The notes beneath the pieces were generated by a model, which was not told where the DNA came from, made no database searches, and worked only from the letters and a program-made list of their open reading frames with translations. The position numbers were made by a program, and so were the translations under genes. Shown here in pieces: positions 26,301 to 32,300 of a DNA stretch of 64,000 nucleotides. The stretch's first letter is position 1. Each line of letters starts with the position of its first letter. Where the stretch lies: the NCBI GenBank assembly GCA_004352715.1, contig SCFE01000120.1, forward strand, positions 431,239 to 495,238, read 5' to 3'. Source of the stretch: Hofstenia miamia (lineage: Eukaryota > Xenacoelomorpha > Acoela).

Positions 26301-29300
26301 GAATTTCTGGTACAGATGTAAAGCCTTTGCTGTTTTGTTAAGCAATGAATTAATGAATATCCCTTTTGAATTTTGAGTTTCAATTTTTTCAAATTTTGAT
26401 TTGGAATGAATTACCATTAAATAGACTAAATACTAAAATTTATATTAAAAAATACTTTTACGCATATTATATAAAATGTTTGAAATTGTGAGGTTATAAA
26501 GTCTACAATCCTGATTAGACTTGTCAACGAGCAGAGCCGAGTAGAGCTTGAGCAGATTATTGGNNNNNNNNNNNNNNNNNNNNNNNNNNNNNNNNNNNNN
26601 NNNNNNNNNNNNNNNNNNNNNNNNNNNNNNNNNNNNNNNNNNNNNNNNNNNNNNNNNNNNNNNNNNNNNNNNNNNNNNNNNNNNNNNNNNNNNNNNNNNN
26701 NNNNNNNNNNNNNNNNNNNNNNNNNNNNNNNNNNNNNNNNNNNNNNNNNNNNNNNNNNNNNNNNNNNNNNNNNNNNNNNNNNNNNNNNNNNNNNNNNNNN
26801 NNNNNNNNNNNNNNNNNNNNNNNNNNNNNNNNNNNNNNNNNNNNNNNNNNNNNNNNNNNNNNNNNNNNNNNNNNNNNNNNNNNNNNNNNNNNNNNNNNNN
26901 NNNNNNNNNNNNNNNNNNNNNNNNNNNNNNNNNNNNNNNNNNNNNNNNNNNNNNNNNNNNNNNNNNNNNNNNNNNNNNNNNNNNNNNNNNNNNNNNNNNN
27001 NNNNNNNNNNNNNNNNNNNNNNNNNNNNNNNNNNNNNNNNNNNNNNNNNNNNNNNNNNNNNNNNNNNNNNNNNNNNNNNNNNNNNNNNNNNNNNNNNNNN
27101 NNNNNNNNNNNNNNNNNNNNNNNNNNNNNNNNNNNNNNNNNNNNNNNNNNNNNNNNNNNNNNNNNNNNNNNNNNNNNNNNNNNNNNNNNNNNNNNNNNNN
27201 NNNNNNNNNNNNNNNNNNNNNNNNNNNNNNNNNNNNNNNNNNNNNNNNNNNNNNNNNNNNNNNNNNNNNNNNNNNNNNNNNNNNNNNNNNNNNNNNNNNN
27301 NNNNNNNNNNNNNNNNNNNNNNNNNNNNNNNNNNNNNNNNNNNNNNNNNNNNNNNNNNNNNNNNNNNNNNNNNNNNNNNNNNNNNNNNNNNNNNNNNNNN
27401 NNNNNNNNNNNNNNNNNNNNNNNNNNNNNNNNNNNNNNNNNNNNNNNNNNNNNNNNNNNNNNNNNNNNNNNNNNNNNNNNNNNNNNNNNNNNNNNNNNNN
27501 NNNNNNNNNNNNNNNNNNNNNNNNNNNNNNNNNNNNNNNNNNNNNNNNNNNNNNNNNNNNNNNTGGAGTTTAGTTGAAGCATATGATTAATGTTATTAGA
27601 AACTGCTAGCAACTGAAATTTTTCCTCATTGAATTTCGCATTATTTTCTAAACACCAATTGTATAGTCTTAAATAATCTTCATTTATATCATTAAGGTCA
27701 TTACTAAATAACTTCAAGTCGTCAGCAAATAAGAATGGAGTTGTAGCAAAACAGTAATTTGGCAAATCGTTTATAAAAANCTAGCAACTGAAATTTTTCC
27801 TCATTGAATTTATTCTCTCTTCTAATTCTAACGGCATGACATTAAGGTAAAACCTGACCATTCAGTGTTGTTTTAGAGGATTAGATTAAACAGTTAATTA
27901 TTTTTTCAATATATAAAGCATTTTCACGATGCAAATTACACATTGTTTTTATACAGAAAGCTTAGTTTTTTCAAAACTAGCAGAGTCCATTTAAGCCATC
28001 TAGTCAGTTGCAATGTGTTCAGTTGAAAAAACTAACACTGGACAAACTTTTTCTTTTAAAATTTCAAAATTTTCCGAGAAACTGAAGATCTTATATTCTG
28101 TGATCATGCCAATATCCTAATCGATTTGAACACAACTGATCGGTTAGTTATCCGTAAGTAATGTTTATGAAATTTATTTAATCATACTTTGAAAAGTTTA
28201 TATTTTAAATACAGATATTCCGTTTTTGTGTTCTTAGCATAAATTTGTGGCCCTTATAATAGTCCTTTATCAAATTCTTTAGATCCTTTTTTATAAAACT
28301 TTTGCTTTTTAAGGTACTGCATTCATAATAACAAAGTCTTTCCAATATAGGCTCAATGCTTCTTCATTTTTGGAAATGGGAGGTTCGTTGTACATCAAAT
28401 GGTTGTTAAAAACATTAAAATGCCAAGTTTTCAATAGAATTTTTTTTAGGTTTCATCGAGTCACCAAGCCAACTTTAAACATCGGCCAACAAACAAGCTT
28501 CCAGAAAATCACGCGCCGCATTATGTTAATTTAATCATTCCTCCAAAACTTCCCGAAAAGAAAAACGTCCAGTGTCAAGTAGACAGTGTACAAGTCCAAA
28601 GAGAAGATATTAACCCAGTCATTTCCAATGAGAGTAAAGCTCCAGTGTTAGACAAGGGACTTGAAGAGAAGCAAACACCTTTTAGTAATCTACCTCGAAA
28701 AGATTTCTCAGATAGCACAAAATTTATGCTGAAGTCGTCCTCTATCAATAAAAAGTTTGAGAAGGCTCTCAACCAATCGTTGAACAAGCTCAAAACATTA
28801 CACAATGTAGGTTTTCTATTGACTTCTGAAAATTTATGTTTTACCGAAAAGTGGACCACTCAAACTATTGTTATAGTCGGTTTTTGAAAAGATTGAAATT
28901 TAACAACTTCTATTTCACTATGCAGTTAATCAAGAATTGCTACATCTAAATAGCAAAAATTTTTATGAAGTTATTGAGGGCGTACAATTTGATACATATT
29001 ACTAGTCCATAGTACTTATAGTCGCACAGCAAAAGGGTGAATTGGTCTATTTTATGAATTTAAAAATTTTTATTGAAATATTTTATAATATAGGCGAGAT
29101 TCAGGAATCTTCTATCATTTCAGAAATTTGGGGGAGTCAGTAATTAGGGCGGGTTGGGATGGGTAATTGTACCACTTTATTGAAATTGTAAAACAATTTG
29201 CTCTTCATTAAATTAAGTCAACATTATTTCTATTAATATATAGGCATTGCTTAAGCACTATTCATGGTGAGATCATATATATTCAAACAATACCTGTATG

Positions 29301-32300
29301 TTATCTAACACCTTTTAGTAATCTACCTCGAAAAGATTTATGTTTCAACGAATAAATCAATAAGATTTATTGTACATTTTTACAAAATACTAATAATTTC
29401 ATGGAATCCCTCTTCTAGTTATTCTTCTATTTATCTGTATATAATTTTATAGTTTTAAGTGGTATTAAAGAACTTTTTAATTCCTGCTAATGATTCTATC
29501 CTCTTACAGCAGAAGAAATATATCCAAAACAATTCTATTCCGATTAAATGAGGGTAACAACCAAATAAAAATTATATTCAAACATTCTATGTCTATAATT
29601 AATAAGATTGCTTGTTAATCATCCAAGATAAAGCCAATCTTTAGCAGTTAATATATAGGAACAAGATATGAGCTGCGTTATTTTATAGAGCATATGCGAA
29701 CTTACTTTATAGTTTCCAGAAATAATAATTAATGTCAAAATGAAATCCATGCATCATCTGACTGACTTAATTTTAATGTGATAGTTGTAGGTATACCTAC
29801 ATGAAACTTTTTTACTTTGCCTGCCCTATTTATTCAATAATCATGTCACACCAAATAAAGCTCTTTTATTATGACGTCTGTTGATGCTTTGAGTAGTTTC
29901 TGCGGGTACATTCAGCAGGCTTTCCTGCTCCAACTTCCTGCCATCAGATAAATAGTTTTTATTATCCTATCCTACGCCATCAGTTTATTCCATAAGCAAT
30001 TTAGTTGTCCCATTAATCTGTTATTACAAAACTTTTGACCGTGGAAAAAAGTAAACATGTGCTATGAATCATTTTTAGGCTTACTTAATTTGCCATTTTT
30101 ATTTCTGTGGGTCTTTCTGGAATTTTAAGCGCCATATAAATTTTATTTTAAAGTTGAAATGAAAAATGATCCAACATAATTTTTTTGTTTCTATTTATTT
30201 ATATTTTCTCAATCACTATTTTGAATAAATATCACAAATATTTTTCACCTTCCACTTTTTCCTCTTCAACTGAATCAACCACACGAACGAGAAATTTTGG
30301 TATTTTAATGTTTGAATTTAAGAAATTGGAAAAACATTGAGTTATGAAGGACAAAATCTAATGCCATTAAATGGGCCTGCTATCAATTAATTTCTGGTCC
30401 CGCAGAAATTCGGTTTTAGTATTGTGCAATAAATTTTATTTGTGTCCAGTTCCTCTAGTTGTATAATATTTTTTAAATGTTCAAATGATTTTTATGATAC
30501 TCGATAGAAGTTTTTTGCTCTATTTAATATTGTTTAGAACAACTCCTGATAATTTTCATCTCAATGGATCATTTTTAGTCCTTATTTTCTACATTAAAAA
30601 AAGTTTCTCATGATCATCAGCTATGAAAAACAATGACTACAAATTCCTTTGATTGATCATGTTGTATAATTCTTAGAAAATGGACATAAAATGAGTTTTC
30701 GAGGTGTATTTTAAGATTTCTTATGCTAAAAATGTACTTAAGTTAACATACATGTTCCCTAGGAAGAAAAAGCCAGCGATAGGGAATCTCAAGAATCCAA
30801 GAATTCCACATCTGCTAGAATAGTAAGAATTTATTGGGATAAATAATTTGTATTTTGACATACATTAGGAATTGAAATTGATGTGTTCGTTTGCTATTTT
30901 CTGCACTGCATTAGTGGAGGGAATTGTTTTGTATGACTTAGTAGCCATCTATGCAAAATTTCGATCATTAACCATGTACCTGATTATGATTAAAGAGTCT
31001 CGGGGCTCTAAAAGATCACATATAATTTGATTTCAAACTTTGAAAGTATCTGTTGTGTTGTTCATGATGATATCCCAAAGAAATTTTGAATTAAATTCAA
31101 ATTTGCTATTGATATGTGTAAATATATTTTTTCATGCTTGAACTATGTGATAGCAAGATCTTCTATAAACCGCTTATAGAAGAACTTGGTGATATGTAAT
31201 TTTTCAATTCGAACTGGACATCAATATTTGTACTGAACAATATATTGTGTTTAGAAAATCAAAACAAACGGAAGTTTGCGAATAGGTACAGAATCAGGAT
31301 GCGAAAATGTCGAAGACGTTTTGGAAAAATGGACACAATCCTTAGTGGATTCTGATGATGACTCCCAACTGGATGATTCATGCAAATTTTCAGGTGAAAA
31401 GTTGAATTCAACTGTTTTGAATTTTAAGAACTTACTCAGAAACTGTCAAATACAGACATAAAAATGATTTTTTATACAATTACATGTAATGTAGGTAACC
31501 TACAATTTAATTTGCATAACATTTATGTTCTTAACATATAGATAGACGATGTCGTATTATTACGAATGGCTCAACACCTTCATTCAAAAGAAAAAGTCTT
31601 AGGGATGTTAACTTTAATCCTCCAGACGAGAGTGAAATTCTCGCTGAGTTTGACTTCTTAAATCACATCGATGACGAAGATGTTAAATCGAAAGTCTTAA
31701 ACAGACTCCAGGTTAGATCTAGCTGTATTTAGAAATCTTCCGCTCACATTAGAAAATCTAATAATCTTAAGATATCATTAATAAATAATGTCGGTTTTTT
31801 TATTTTTGTCTAATGTGAAAGGCAAAATGCTCATTAACAATTTTTTGCTTAAACTAAGTTTTTATCGCACTGGGCTTATTTCGCTTCATAGGTGGAAGGG
31901 AGTCGGCTCGACCTGCAGATTGAGTCAACTCGGCTTGCGTCGGGTCGGGTCGGGTCAAGGTGCTTGATCAACCTGAAAATTAGGAATTTTAATTTTAATA
32001 AAAATTTTTTTTGACACACAAAACATTATAAAATCCAAAAATGAGCAGCAAACCAGTCTCAACAATATTATCACCATACTTTGAAGTATTTATGAAAACA
32101 TTGTAGAAAATAGGATCGCGCAACGTCTCTATTTGTTTGCTAGGCCAGCTGTTATATAGGTGGAAGTGGTTCGGGTCGACCTGCAGGTTAATTCAGGTCA
32201 ACAAAAAAGTAGTGCAAATCGTGTCAGGCGCGTTTTTACTGACCGGTTCCATGTATGGTCCGGTTGCAGTAAATGGTTCTTTATCTATCAAAGAAATCTC

